64,000 nucleotides of DNA from Candidatus Moraniibacteriota bacterium (GCA_030645735.1 JAUSNP010000004.1:62001-126000); one strand, 5' to 3'. Positions 1 through 8,511 are shown, numbered from the stretch's first letter. Numbers and translations: made by a program. The notes: generated from the sequence alone by a model not told the origin.

Positions 1-106
1 AAATTCAAAATTACAATTTTCAAAATTCAAAATAGTTTTGGATTTTAGATTTTGGTTATTGTAGTTTATTTGGAATTTGAGATTTTGGATTTTAGATTTA
101 AAATTA
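1..106. repeat. AT-rich low-complexity repeat
   Basis: Short units such as aaattcaaaa and ggattttagattttgg recur with small variations. No ORF or RNA gene is visible. The same type of sequence (gaattttgtgctttgaattttg) reappears inside the ligase gene at about 533-603, so this is a member of an interspersed repeat class and not just ordinary AT-rich spacer. Confidence 0.7.
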
Positions 107-2281
107 TTATTTTATCATCTCTCCAAACTCCTTCTCCCCAACAACCCTAACTCCCAGCGTCAAAGCCTTTTGATACTTGGATCCTGGATTTTCTCCCGCC
201 AAAACAAAACTTGTGTTTTTACTCACACTCGAAGAAACTGATCCTCCCTCTCGTCTAATAATATCTTTTGCCTCGTCTCTTGTAAAGCTTTCGAGCTCAC
301 CCGTCAAAACGATAGTCTTGCCCGAAAGTTTTGCCTTTCCCTCCTTTCCCCCATTGACCCCCTTTTCACTCAGAATCTCCACTCCAGCTGATCTCATTCT
401 CTCTAAAATTTCTAAATTATTTTTGTCCCCAAACCAGCTCACCAAACTCTCCGCTGATTTTTCACCAATACCCTTAATGCTCCGCCAATCCTCAACGGTT
501 ATTTCAGGAAAAAACTTAATGACATCCGCTAAATTTTGAATTTTGTGCTTTGAATTTTGTGCTTTATTTGGAATTTGAGATTTGAGATTTGGGATTTCCG
601 TGTTAATCGCCTGAGCGATTAGCACGGCCGTTTCTTCCCCCACATGTCGAATCCCCAAAGCAAAAATAAATTTTTCCAAAGTTATTTTCCGACTAGCCGC
701 AATAGCTTCAATCAAGTTCTGTGCTGACTTTTCCGCAAATCGCTCCAGTGGTTTCAAATCCCCCAAGGTCAACTCAAAAATATCTGAAAAATCAGCCACC
801 AAACCCTCATTCATCAATTGTTCCACAATGCTTTCTCCCAGCCCATCAATATTGAAACCTTTCTTAGACACAAAATGAATGATTTTTTCAATCTCCACTG
901 CATAGCAATTTTTGTTAGTACAATAATGCGCTGCCGAAAATGTAGGGGTTTCACCCCTACGCCGTAGGGGTGAAACCCCTACGCTTTCTCTTTTAACTGG
1001 ACTCCCACAAATCGGACAGACTTCTGGCATCTTGAATTTCTTTTCTTTGCCCGTACGCAAACTCACAATGACTTCCACCACTTCTGGAATCACATCGCCC
1101 GCTTTTTGAATCACCACTGTGTCACCGATGCGGATGTCCAGTCTTTCAATTTCATCCGCGTTATGCAAAGTTGCGCGAGAAACCGTTGAACCCGCCACTG
1201 ACACTGGTCGCAAATGCGCCACTGGCGTCAAAGCGCCCGTACGACCAACTTGCACAGAAATATCTTCAACAATGGTTGTCACTTTTTCCGCCGGAAACTT
1301 GTAGGCCACGCCCCATCTGGGTGACTTACCCGTATAACCCAGCGCTTCCTGCAACGCTCTGGAATTTATTTTGATTGCCACACCATCAATTCCATAATTT
1401 TGCGAATCTTTTTTGCCAATCCAGCCTTGGTAGAATTCTTCAATTTCTGCAATATTTTTGCACAGTTTAGTATCTGGATTTACATTGAACCCCAACTCTT
1501 TCAAAAGTTTCAACTCCTCCATTTGTGTTTTTGGAAAATCTATTCCATCCAAAAAATCTATATCATAGATAAAACTATCTAGCCTGCGTGAAGCTGCCAC
1601 TTTGGAATCCAATTGGCGAATTGAGCCGGCTGCTGCGTTACGAGAATTGGCAAATAATGCTTCGCCATTTTTTTCTCGTTCAGTATTAATTCTGTGCAAT
1701 TCTTTTTTGCTCAACCAGCATTCACCCACAAAGACACCAGAAATATTCTTTTTTAACTTCAGAGGAATGCTATAAATTGTTTTCAAATTTTCCGTCACAT
1801 CCTCACCAATCACTCCATCGCCCCGCGTCGCCCCACTGACAAAAATACCATTCTTATAAGTCAAAATAATCTTCAACCCATCGATCTTAATCTCACAAAC
1901 ATAATCTAATCGACCTATCCCTCCTTCACCCCCTTGACCTCCTTCCGCTCGGTTTCCTCCTAGCTTCTCAACCATCCTCTCAATTTTTTCATCCCACTTC
2001 TGCAAACCTTCAAAATCAAATATATCATCAAACGACCATTGTCGAACTTGATGTTTCACTTTCTGAAACTTTTCCACCGGCTTGCCACCTATTTTCTGGG
2101 TCGGTGAATCCACCGCTTTCAAATCTGGGAATTGCTCTTCCAAAGACCGTAATTCATCCATAAGTGATGAATACACTTCATCCGTCACATCCGCCTTGTC
2201 CAAAACATGATATTCAAAACGCAACCGATTAATCTCAGTCGACAGCTTGGCTATGCGATTTTTAGCTTCATTTTTTTTCAT
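107..2281 (-). CDS. ligA: NAD-dependent DNA ligase LigA
   Basis: LigA seals nicks in duplex DNA using NAD+, in replication and repair. The adenylation domain carries the KIDG motif with catalytic Lys132; a four-Cys zinc finger follows (about C422, C425, C454, C459), then helix-hairpin-helix repeats and a C-terminal BRCT domain (about 645-724). At 724 aa it is some 50 aa longer than E. coli LigA (671). The extra length sits in segments that look inserted: a Gly-rich stretch at about 107-124 before the catalytic lysine, a perfect palindrome inside the zinc finger (about 432-447), and an AT-rich repeat in the HhH region (about 561-583). All keep the frame, so the enzyme is probably active. The start is an ATG only 6 nt after a TATAAT box. 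Confidence 0.97.
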   Translation of the reverse strand: MKKNEAKNRIAKLSTEINRLRFEYHVLDKADVTDEVYSSLMDELRSLEEQFPDLKAVDSPTQKIGGKPVEKFQKVKHQVRQWSFDDIFDFEGLQKWDEKIERMVEKLGGNRAEGGQGGEGGIGRLDYVCEIKIDGLKIILTYKNGIFVSGATRGDGVIGEDVTENLKTIYSIPLKLKKNISGVFVGECWLSKKELHRINTEREKNGEALFANSRNAAAGSIRQLDSKVAASRRLDSFIYDIDFLDGIDFPKTQMEELKLLKELGFNVNPDTKLCKNIAEIEEFYQGWIGKKDSQNYGIDGVAIKINSRALQEALGYTGKSPRWGVAYKFPAEKVTTIVEDISVQVGRTGALTPVAHLRPVSVAGSTVSRATLHNADEIERLDIRIGDTVVIQKAGDVIPEVVEVIVSLRTGKEKKFKMPEVCPICGSPVKRESVGVSPLRRRGETPTFSAAHYCTNKNCYAVEIEKIIHFVSKKGFNIDGLGESIVEQLMNEGLVADFSDIFELTLGDLKPLERFAEKSAQNLIEAIAASRKITLEKFIFALGIRHVGEETAVLIAQAINTEIPNLKSQIPNKAQNSKHKIQNLADVIKFFPEITVEDWRSIKGIGEKSAESLVSWFGDKNNLEILERMRSAGVEILSEKGVNGGKEGKAKLSGKTIVLTGELESFTRDEAKDIIRREGGSVSSSVSKNTSFVLAGENPGSKYQKALTLGVRVVGEKEFGEMIK
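533..603. repeat. AT-rich repeat inserted in frame in ligA
   Basis: Units of the type gaattttgtgctttgaattttg and gaatttgagatttgagattt match the style of the repeat at 1-106. The stretch adds about 20 residues, rich in Asn, Gln, Lys and Ser, to the HhH region of LigA without a frameshift or stop. Its exact edges cannot be set without an alignment to other ligases. Confidence 0.6.
942..982. repeat. Perfect palindrome inside ligA zinc finger
   Basis: Two 19-bp arms (gtaggggtttcacccctac at 942-960 and its exact complement at 964-982) are separated by three bases. It lies between the two Cys pairs of the LigA zinc finger and encodes a stretch reading GVSPLRRRGETPT on the minus strand, absent from typical LigA proteins. 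Confidence 0.9.
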
Positions 2282-2287
2282 ACTCTA

Positions 2288-2296
2288 ATTATAGCA
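2288..2296 (-). promoter_or_regulatory. Extended -10 promoter of ligA
   Basis: On the minus strand the sequence reads TGCTATAAT, an extended -10 box, and the ATG of ligA begins 6 nt further on. Transcription would start at or next to the start codon, giving a leaderless mRNA. No good -35 box is seen, as expected for an extended -10. Confidence 0.65.
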
Positions 2297-2396
2297 TACC
2301 CAGCAAAATAAAAAGTAGAGTCTCGTAACTCCGCTTTTTGAAGATATTTTATCAAAACTTACTTAGCTTACTTGGGACGGTTCTAGGTAATATATC

Positions 2397-2428
2397 GAAA
2401 AAGCTCCGAAGATTAAATCTTCGGAGCT
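2397..2428 (-). terminator. Terminator of pilus cluster I
   Basis: A 12-bp perfect stem (agctccgaagat at 2402-2413 and its complement at 2417-2428, loop taa) is followed on the minus strand by a run of T. It lies just after the last gene of the cluster. Confidence 0.85.
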
Positions 2429-2432
2429 AAAA

Positions 2433-3518
2433 TTAGTCCTTGATGCATCTTACTGAAGTTCCATAGCCTCGTCCAGAAGAATCACGAAAAATTTTAACCC
2501 TATTTGAACTCAAGCTACGAAACCAAGTACTGCTCGCTAAGCGCGGAGATGATGTCCAAAAATATACTTCAACTCCACGCTCCCAAAAATTACCATTTTG
2601 AAGACGGCTTCCAGATAAAAGCGCGGTGAAACCACTTGAATTATTTCCATTTAATGTTTCCGTAGAAAGCTTACTGCCTTCATTCACACCGCGCCAAGCA
2701 GAAATTTTATCCGCCTCAAGTTGAGTCATCCCAAGTTCCATTTCCAATGTTTTATATTCACCGTCTGTTGGCAAGTGCCAACTATCAGGACAAACACCCT
2801 GTGCACCCTCCACAGTTGATCCATTCATAGCTGCACTCCATTGATACAAAAAGCCAAGTTTATTATTTTTTATATTGGTTAGTGTTTCTTCGGCTGTTCC
2901 CGCCAAATTAGATGGGTACGCATAATATCCATTATCACTACCATCCCAGGTGGGGGCTGTTGGGCCACGAACAATCGAAGTCCCATTAGGATACTTAGTA
3001 GTCTGAAGACTTTCTTTCATCCAGCATTGTGAGCCAATTTGTACAGTTCCATATTCATTACCCTCTACATCAATTAGTTTACCACCACAACCAGGGGCAA
3101 CCGCTGTCTCAATTGATCGTTGCATATCACTGCCTGTACCGACTGATTTTATGGCGACAATCTTATCTAAGGTGTCTGTGCAAACTGCGACAATTTCATT
3201 GCCAGGATTGGCTGGATCGTCTTTTTTAAGTTCAACCACAAATCCTGCTCCGGTAACTTTTCCGCCACTGCAAGGCAACCCCAAATCATTGCCAGTCTTT
3301 GTGCTGACAGTTCGATTTGTCAGAATGGCATCCATCAATTTTTCAATACCCGTATCCGCGGTTTGATAGGCTTGGTTGGATTTATTAGATCCAAGTGAAG
3401 CCTTCCTTTCCTTGAGAGATACAATGGCGATACTTAGAGATGAGGTTAATACAATTCCCAAAATCATCATAGTGACAATCAGAATTGAAGCTTTAAAATT
3501 TTTTATTTTTTTAGTCAT
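2433..3518 (-). CDS. PilX-like pilus protein with FISUMP domain
   Basis: The first 35 residues form a hydrophobic helix and are followed by a PilX-like stretch (AYQTADTGIEKLMDAI, around residue 45-60), as in minor pilins. The rest (about 145-361) resembles the Fibrobacter-succinogenes major paralogous (FISUMP) domain: LIDVEGNEYGTVQIGSQCW, then CPDSWHLPTDGE, FWTSS and a final GTSVRCIKD. This fold is known from surface proteins of many bacteria. The FSLxE-type prepilin cleavage motif is not clear here. As the last gene of cluster I it probably encodes a pilus-tip or surface-exposed subunit; adhesion is inference. Cluster II has a PilX-like protein in a similar role (35067-36500). Confidence 0.8.
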   Translation of the reverse strand: MTKKIKNFKASILIVTMMILGIVLTSSLSIAIVSLKERKASLGSNKSNQAYQTADTGIEKLMDAILTNRTVSTKTGNDLGLPCSGGKVTGAGFVVELKKDDPANPGNEIVAVCTDTLDKIVAIKSVGTGSDMQRSIETAVAPGCGGKLIDVEGNEYGTVQIGSQCWMKESLQTTKYPNGTSIVRGPTAPTWDGSDNGYYAYPSNLAGTAEETLTNIKNNKLGFLYQWSAAMNGSTVEGAQGVCPDSWHLPTDGEYKTLEMELGMTQLEADKISAWRGVNEGSKLSTETLNGNNSSGFTALLSGSRLQNGNFWERGVEVYFWTSSPRLASSTWFRSLSSNRVKIFRDSSGRGYGTSVRCIKD

Positions 3519-3533
3519 ATTTTTCTATTAATT

Positions 3534-4112
3534 TTATGGAGCTACCTCTTGATAGTCCCTCAATGAAACAGCTGACTGAATCGCCACTTCATCTCCAGCT
3601 TCTCCCGTGCACACATTATTATAGCAAATATGCAAAGAAATTGTGACTCTGGCAACTGGCACGCTAGCAGATTTAACCACGAAAAAATTTGCACTATTAA
3701 GCGATCCGCTTATCATGTCAGAATAACTACTGCTAAAGTTGCAGATTGGAGTCACTTCGGGCGTTCCAGAATTTGTCCATGTTCCTGCCCTAGATTGTAA
3801 TTTAGGACTGCTAAAATTATATTCTAAACAGCTATTTCGAGAATAATCAAAAAATTGCAGATTTTGAACTGGGGTTCTGTCAATTGGATTCAAAACCGTG
3901 CTAGTTCGCAAAGTTTTTGACATTTGTTCTATAGCAAATCTAGCATTCTCCGTGTCCTGTTGCAACATTCTGGCTTTTTTACGCACACTCACCACACTCA
4001 CAAAAGTCGACACCATCGTGGTCATCAACAAAGAAAAAACAAAAATCGCCACAATCATTTCCATCAATGAAAATCCTTTATATTTTGATTTTAGATTTGT
4101 CCCAGATTTCAT
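3534..4112 (-). CDS. Minor prepilin, PilW-like
   Basis: A short basic leader ends in KG, followed by FSLMEMIVAIFVFSLLMTTM, the type IV prepilin cleavage and methylation motif with Glu5 present. After the hydrophobic helix comes a coiled amphipathic part and a soluble head containing four or five Cys residues. It lies 15 nt before the FISUMP gene and is preceded by another minor prepilin. The order and length suggest a PilW or GspJ-like minor pilin that helps initiate the pilus. Confidence 0.82.
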   Translation of the reverse strand: MKSGTNLKSKYKGFSLMEMIVAIFVFSLLMTTMVSTFVSVVSVRKKARMLQQDTENARFAIEQMSKTLRTSTVLNPIDRTPVQNLQFFDYSRNSCLEYNFSSPKLQSRAGTWTNSGTPEVTPICNFSSSYSDMISGSLNSANFFVVKSASVPVARVTISLHICYNNVCTGEAGDEVAIQSAVSLRDYQEVAP

Positions 4113-4149
4113 TATAAATTAGAAATTATAAATTAGAAATTGCGCACAC

Positions 4150-4737
4150 CTACTCGCCCCAACTACTGAGCGTTGTTTCAGTATAGACACATTTATTTTT
4201 TGTATTACAATCAGCGTTGCTAGCCGGGAAAGATCCATTCCAAGCTACCATGCTGATGACTGTTCGGTCTGTAGCTCCTGAAATAATCAACTTTCGATAA
4301 AATTTTGTTGCTGTTGAATTAACTGAAGAGTGCCCATAAAATCCAGTTGAATCAATATATAGCCGTTTAGCTGGAACACCTGCGGTGCAATCAATCGACG
4401 CAGGATAGGCATATGATTTATCTATGCGACAATCACCGCCTAACACAAAATGCGCAAATGATTTTCCAGCATCAGCCGTCGCCCAATTGTTATCCCGCAC
4501 ATTTCGCACCAATTCAATACCTTCCTGAGCCAATCCGCTAGCAATCGACTGATCGCGTGAATCTAATGATTCTGTCAGGCCCTTACTCAACAATTGCAAA
4601 GAAGCCAACAGTCCAATTGAAACTAAAAATACGGAAAACAAAACCTCTACTAAAGAAAAGCCCTGCCTATTCGACTGTCCAGCAGATAAACGACTTTGTT
4701 TTTTAATCATACTATTGTCTGCTAATGTTTTTTGCAT
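4150..4737 (-). CDS. Minor prepilin, PilV-like
   Basis: The leader ends RQG and is followed by FSLVEVLFSVFLVSIGLLAS, a class III prepilin signal with Glu5. The sequence QEGIELVRNVRDNNWA after the helix is typical of PilV or GspI-like minor pilins. The annotated start gives a 26-residue leader; the internal Met at position 10 would give a shorter one. It ends one base before the next upstream gene begins, so the two are probably cotranscribed. Confidence 0.82.
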   Translation of the reverse strand: MQKTLADNSMIKKQSRLSAGQSNRQGFSLVEVLFSVFLVSIGLLASLQLLSKGLTESLDSRDQSIASGLAQEGIELVRNVRDNNWATADAGKSFAHFVLGGDCRIDKSYAYPASIDCTAGVPAKRLYIDSTGFYGHSSVNSTATKFYRKLIISGATDRTVISMVAWNGSFPASNADCNTKNKCVYTETTLSSWGE

Positions 4738-4738
4738 A

Positions 4739-5284
4739 CTAATTTTCTACTATATTTCCAGTTGAGCTTATGGTGACTGATTTAGTAGCGCCTGTGCCAG
4801 CTGGATATTGGAGCACAATTAATTGATCGCCAACTAGTGTTAAACCATCCTTACCCAAAACATTTCCAAACGGAATTGCAAAATAAATTTCCGTGTCCGC
4901 AGAGACGGCAGGACTACTTAAAACCACATTGTTTCCGAGTTGCAAATTTTCCATCTGATTAAAAGAAGTAAAGTTGGTGTCGCTACAATCTTTGCCTGAA
5001 TTTGGCAATTTATAAAAAATTTCATACTTGCTTGTATCAGTAAATCTGAAACCATAACCGCATGGTGTTTGTCCGCCCTGCATTCTTCCTTGCAAAGCAT
5101 AGCTCTGCGCTAGTCTAATTGTCGTGGCTACTTCTCGTTGCGCAGTTACTAATCGCGTCGTGCTTTTTGACGATTGTAAAGACGCAAAACCCACTCCACC
5201 CATAATCCCCATTATTGCAATCGTGATGATAAGCTCGAGAAATGAAAAGCCATTATATTTTTTTACAATTTCCATTGAATTCAA
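4739..5284 (-). CDS. Minor prepilin, FimT/GspH-like
   Basis: The leader MNSMEIVKKYNG is followed by FSFLELIITIAIMGIMGGVG, a prepilin motif with Glu5. The following region (REVATTIRLAQSYALQGRM) fits the FimT or GspH family, whose members start pilus or pseudopilus assembly. In some naturally competent bacteria FimT binds DNA; whether this one does cannot be told from sequence. Met4 is an alternative start. Confidence 0.82.
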   Translation of the reverse strand: MNSMEIVKKYNGFSFLELIITIAIMGIMGGVGFASLQSSKSTTRLVTAQREVATTIRLAQSYALQGRMQGGQTPCGYGFRFTDTSKYEIFYKLPNSGKDCSDTNFTSFNQMENLQLGNNVVLSSPAVSADTEIYFAIPFGNVLGKDGLTLVGDQLIVLQYPAGTGATKSVTISSTGNIVEN

Positions 5285-5304
5285 TTCGTTAATGCGTTAA
5301 TGTC

Positions 5305-6129
5305 CTAAAAGAATAATCCGAAATACCAATCCACGATTGGCTGATACCAAAACATTGCAATTAGCGACCCCAAAACCAAAAATGGCGCAAACGGGATTTG
5401 ACTGCTCATCTTTTTCTGTTTCAATGCAATTAAAATGATGCCAAAAATTGCTCCCAATGAGAAGGCCAGCATCAGCGCCAAAAGAATATTTGGCCAACCC
5501 AGAATGAGCCCCAGCAAAATCACCAAATAGGCATCGCCCATGCCCATCCATTTCTCTTTGGAAATTGCCACCATGGCAAAGAAAAAGGCAAAAGCCACCA
5601 CCGCGCCCAATGTCCCAGAATAAACCAAACTATCCAAAACACCTATTCCCCCTTGACCTCCTACACTTCCTGTTAGTCCCGTCGTCGCCCAATCAAAAAA
5701 CAAATTGAATACAATCGCGAAACCAATTGCCGGCCACAACGCCAAGCCTGGAATTTCCATATACAGGAAGTCATAAACAAAAATCACCATCAAGAAACTC
5801 ACGATACCAAGATAATAAACTGTGCTAGCCCAAGTTGAAACATCAATTACATCAAAAAATTTGTAGCCGATTACCGCAAATAGGAGTCCAGTGAATATTT
5901 CTACCAATGGATATTGCCAAGAAATTTTTGTTTTGCAATTTCTACATCTAAATTTCAATAAAATGAAACTGATGACTGGAATGTTATCGTACCACGCGAT
6001 AGTTGCTTTGCAATGCGTACAATGCGAGCGCCCTGTCACAAATGATTCCGCCAAATTCAAACGATAGACTACCACATTCAAAAAACTACCCACAATCAAT
6101 CCCAGCACGAAGAAAATTAATATCATCAT
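5305..6129 (-). CDS. pilD: Prepilin peptidase / N-methyltransferase
   Basis: This membrane aspartic protease cleaves prepilin leaders after Gly and methylates the new N-terminus. The N-terminal domain has the four zinc-binding cysteines (C37, C40, C62, C65). The two catalytic aspartates are visible: D120 in VYDFLYMEIPG and D199 in GMGD (196-199). About eight hydrophobic segments follow the family pattern. Residues about 154-164 (SVGGQGGIG) look like an inserted Gly-rich stretch; nearly the same DNA occurs in ligA around 1920-1945. It is the only prepilin peptidase in the window, so it presumably serves both pilus clusters. Confidence 0.95.
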   Translation of the reverse strand: MMILIFFVLGLIVGSFLNVVVYRLNLAESFVTGRSHCTHCKATIAWYDNIPVISFILLKFRCRNCKTKISWQYPLVEIFTGLLFAVIGYKFFDVIDVSTWASTVYYLGIVSFLMVIFVYDFLYMEIPGLALWPAIGFAIVFNLFFDWATTGLTGSVGGQGGIGVLDSLVYSGTLGAVVAFAFFFAMVAISKEKWMGMGDAYLVILLGLILGWPNILLALMLAFSLGAIFGIILIALKQKKMSSQIPFAPFLVLGSLIAMFWYQPIVDWYFGLFF

Positions 6130-6150
6130 ATTTTTTGAATTATTGTTTAA

Positions 6151-6570
6151 TTATTCGCAAATTTGTCCTGTACAACTACATGCTATAAAGGTGTTGCCTA
6201 ATTTAGTCATATCAGATCCTATATTAACCTTAAAGCTACAATTGACTGAATCATAGCCGATTCCAGCATCATAAGTATAGCCATAAGAAAGCGCTGGCCA
6301 CTTAGCACCCGCAAGCCCAACGGCTGTATTACAAATATTTACATCTGCTGAGGGAGAACTAACCGAACCACCACCATCTTTACAGGCAATTATAGCCGGC
6401 AAAACAGTTTTTATCGAGGTCTTAACCCCATTTATTCTAGCATTTTTACGCGCCTGATTCACACTGACCAAAACAGCTATCGCCAAAATAGCAATGATGG
6501 CAACAACTACTAATAATTCTATTAATGTAAAACCCTGCCTGCGATCAGACATGGCTCTTTTATTTTGCAT
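6151..6570 (-). CDS. Type IV pilin (prepilin)
   Basis: The leader ends RRQG before FTLIELLVVVAIIAILAIAV, a standard type IV pilin N-terminus with Glu5, followed by a short head with several Cys residues (ACK, ICN, NCS, CSCTGQIC). The frame is open to 6609, but a TATAAT box at 6593-6598 lies over that longer start, so I chose the ATG at 6570. The ATG at 6552 (MSDRRQG) is equally possible. Its head differs from the adjacent pilin in having more cysteines, so the two are not simple duplicates. Confidence 0.85.
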   Translation of the reverse strand: MQNKRAMSDRRQGFTLIELLVVVAIIAILAIAVLVSVNQARKNARINGVKTSIKTVLPAIIACKDGGGSVSSPSADVNICNTAVGLAGAKWPALSYGYTYDAGIGYDSVNCSFKVNIGSDMTKLGNTFIACSCTGQICE

Positions 6571-6592
6571 AAAAATATTGAATCCATAAAAT

Positions 6593-6598
6593 ATTATA
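6593..6598 (-). promoter_or_regulatory. -10 box upstream of second pilin
   Basis: TATAAT on the minus strand, 22 nt before the ATG at 6570. No convincing -35 is seen. It suggests that this pilin can be transcribed separately from the genes before it. Confidence 0.4.
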
Positions 6599-6662
6599 AC
6601 CCCGTACAAACTCTAATTTTAACTACGCGATAAACGAAATTGATAATTAAAGCTGGTGCGGG

Positions 6663-6699
6663 GCTTGCCAATTTCGCCTAGGCGGACAAATTGGCAAGC
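6663..6699 (-). promoter_or_regulatory. Long hairpin between the two pilin genes
   Basis: A 12-bp perfect stem (gcttgccaattt at 6663-6674, complement at 6688-6699) encloses a second self-complementary core (cgcctaggcg). There is no T-run on the minus strand, so it is not a typical terminator. A 3' hairpin that stabilises the upstream pilin mRNA or sets the ratio of the two pilins is an inference. Confidence 0.6.
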
Positions 6700-6708
6700 A
6701 AAAACTAA

Positions 6709-7092
6709 CTAGGGTTTACTACAGCCTACTTGAGTACAAGTGATTACGACAGTTGAAGCGTCTGTGGCAGTATAACTGAATGTTCCAGCAGCAGGATCTG
6801 ATGTTGCAGCTCCTCCCCATGCTCCGCCGTTTCCAGCAATAGCCGGCCATACAGAAGTTGAACCTGCGCACATAGCAACGCCCGCAGTTGGACCTGCAAG
6901 AGCCAAGCCATCATCCATACACATAACTCCACCAGCTACAGTGCTACTAACTGAAGCATAGATAGCTGCGTCCTTAGCCTTTATTCTTGCAGAATTCAAA
7001 CTAACCAAAACGATTGACGCTAAAATACCAATGATGGCAATTACGATCAAAAGTTCAATCAAGGTGAAACCTCGCATTATTTTATTTTTCAT
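6709..7092 (-). CDS. Major type IV pilin (prepilin)
   Basis: The leader MKNKIMRG is followed by FTLIELLIVIAIIGILASIV and then SLNSARIKAKDAA, a pilin N-terminus of the kind that packs into the pilus core. The mature protein is only about 120 aa with a Gly/Ala/Thr-rich head and three to four Cys residues, the last pair near the C-terminus (CTQVGCSKP). A strong ribosome site (GGCGGGTGA) and a hairpin leader precede the ATG, which suggests high expression, so this is the best candidate for the main pilin of cluster I. Confidence 0.88.
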   Translation of the reverse strand: MKNKIMRGFTLIELLIVIAIIGILASIVLVSLNSARIKAKDAAIYASVSSTVAGGVMCMDDGLALAGPTAGVAMCAGSTSVWPAIAGNGGAWGGAATSDPAAGTFSYTATDASTVVITCTQVGCSKP

Positions 7093-7135
7093 ATATTCAC
7101 CCGCCTTTCTAGCTAATCCCGAGTACTCGGGATTC
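7093..7135 (-). promoter_or_regulatory. Hairpin plus strong ribosome site leader
   Basis: On the minus strand ATCCCGAGTACTCGGGAT forms a palindromic hairpin, followed by TAGCTAGAAAGGCGGGTGA and, 5 nt later, the pilin ATG. Nearly the same order (CCCGC hairpin, then CTAGAAAGGCAGGTGA) precedes the zinc-ribbon gene at 18596. A shared translation-control element is inferred. Confidence 0.6.
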
Positions 7136-7180
7136 TATTAATTCTTATCTCTATCTTAAAATCATGTTTTCAAAAAATAT

Positions 7181-7220
7181 TCCGTGAAATCAAGTGTGCT
7201 CAGGTACTAATCAGTGGTTC
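7181..7220. repeat. 40-bp interspersed repeat, copy 1
   Basis: tccgtgaaatcaagtgtgct followed by caggtactaatcagtggttc. Related copies are at 38559-38629 and 50921-50960. Each lies directly at the 3' end of a minus-strand gene (pilC, pilC, uvrA). Confidence 0.85.
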
Positions 7221-7225
7221 GGAAA

Positions 7226-8440
7226 CTACATCTGACCTGCAATATTGTAAATTGGCATAATCACAGAAAAGGACAGGAATGCCACGGCCACGCCAATCGC
7301 CACCATCAACAATGGTTCAATCAAAGTTGAAAGGTTTTTAGCCATATTATCAGCTTCTTGTTCATAGAATCTGGCCACATGCGCCAAAACGGAATCGATT
7401 TGTCCAGACTCTTCACCAATTCGCACCATCTGTGAAACAATGGCTGGAATTTGCGGAGATCGGCGCAAAACATCACTCATTGAGCCACCAATGCGAACTT
7501 CGTCAGCCGCTTTCAAAAAAATAGATTCATATACAACATTATCAATCACTGAACTTACGATATTCAAAGATTGAATAATTGGAATTCCGCCAGACAACAG
7601 CACAGCTAGATTGTCGGCAAACCTCGCCACATATAAATTTTGATAAATTTTGCCAAAGATAGGCAATTTAATTTTTATTTGATCCCATTCTCTTGAACCA
7701 TCTTCACTCTTGATATAATATACAACTCCGCCAACAAATAAAATAATTGCGACTGCGATTGCCCACCAATAACTAGCCATGAAATCACTAATCACAATAA
7801 TCACTTGTGTATACCAAGGCACGACGATATCCGGACCCATATCTTTAATCATTACTGTCAATTTTGGAACTACAAAAGAAACTACTAAAAAAGCAATTAC
7901 GAAAAAAACTACCAACACAATAATTGGATACATCATTGCCGACTTAATTTTAGTCGATAGTTTATAATTTTTTTCAATATTATCCGCCACATACTCTATC
8001 GACCTTTTCAGATTGCCTGAAACCTCCCCAGCCTTGATGATATTGATGGCTAGACTTGAAAAGATGTCTCTATGTTTTTTCAACGCATCAGAAAAGGGCA
8101 ATCCGTCTTGCACATCACCGACCATTTCAGCAATTATTTTTTGAAAATATTTATTCTCAATTTGTTCCTTAATTGCATTCAGGGAAGATACTATCGGAAC
8201 CTTTGCTTCTATAAGAATTGCTAGCTGTCTGAAAAAAACCATCAATTCACGCGTATCAACTCTATCAAGATACTTCAGAAATATCTTTTCAATTGAGTCA
8301 TTATTCCCCTCCTCCTTAATCGCCAACGGAAACAGATCATTTTTTTGAAGCAACTCAATCGCGACTTCGCTACTGGCGGCCTCAATAACTCCTTCTTTCA
8401 ACTCGCCACCTTTATTTTTAGCCTTGAATAGAAATTTCAT
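7226..8440 (-). CDS. pilC: Type IV pilus inner-membrane platform protein PilC
   Basis: PilC is the membrane platform on which PilB and PilT act. The protein has two repeated GspF-type cytoplasmic domains (about 60-180 and 265-385) with the family pattern FFRQLAILIEAKVPI and ARFADNLAVLLSGGIPI, each followed by hydrophobic segments (about 170-195, 215-240, 370-395). Length 404 is normal. It is 71 bp downstream of pilT. Cluster II encodes a second PilC (38635-39855). Confidence 0.96.
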   Translation of the reverse strand: MKFLFKAKNKGGELKEGVIEAASSEVAIELLQKNDLFPLAIKEEGNNDSIEKIFLKYLDRVDTRELMVFFRQLAILIEAKVPIVSSLNAIKEQIENKYFQKIIAEMVGDVQDGLPFSDALKKHRDIFSSLAINIIKAGEVSGNLKRSIEYVADNIEKNYKLSTKIKSAMMYPIIVLVVFFVIAFLVVSFVVPKLTVMIKDMGPDIVVPWYTQVIIVISDFMASYWWAIAVAIILFVGGVVYYIKSEDGSREWDQIKIKLPIFGKIYQNLYVARFADNLAVLLSGGIPIIQSLNIVSSVIDNVVYESIFLKAADEVRIGGSMSDVLRRSPQIPAIVSQMVRIGEESGQIDSVLAHVARFYEQEADNMAKNLSTLIEPLLMVAIGVAVAFLSFSVIMPIYNIAGQM

Positions 8441-8511
8441 TTTTTTATTTTATTTACCCACTGATTCTATATTTATTATACACCAGAAAATCAAAAAAAT
8501 ACACGGCTAAC

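Noticed and set aside
2433..3518. FISUMP domain as evidence for a Fibrobacteres origin
   Set aside because: The domain is found in many phyla and the rest of the window fits a CPR genome; a single domain does not assign the organism.
5297..5551. 84-aa frame inside the prepilin peptidase gene
   Set aside because: Same strand, different frame, fully within the pilD coding region apart from its end; no motif. Shadow of pilD.
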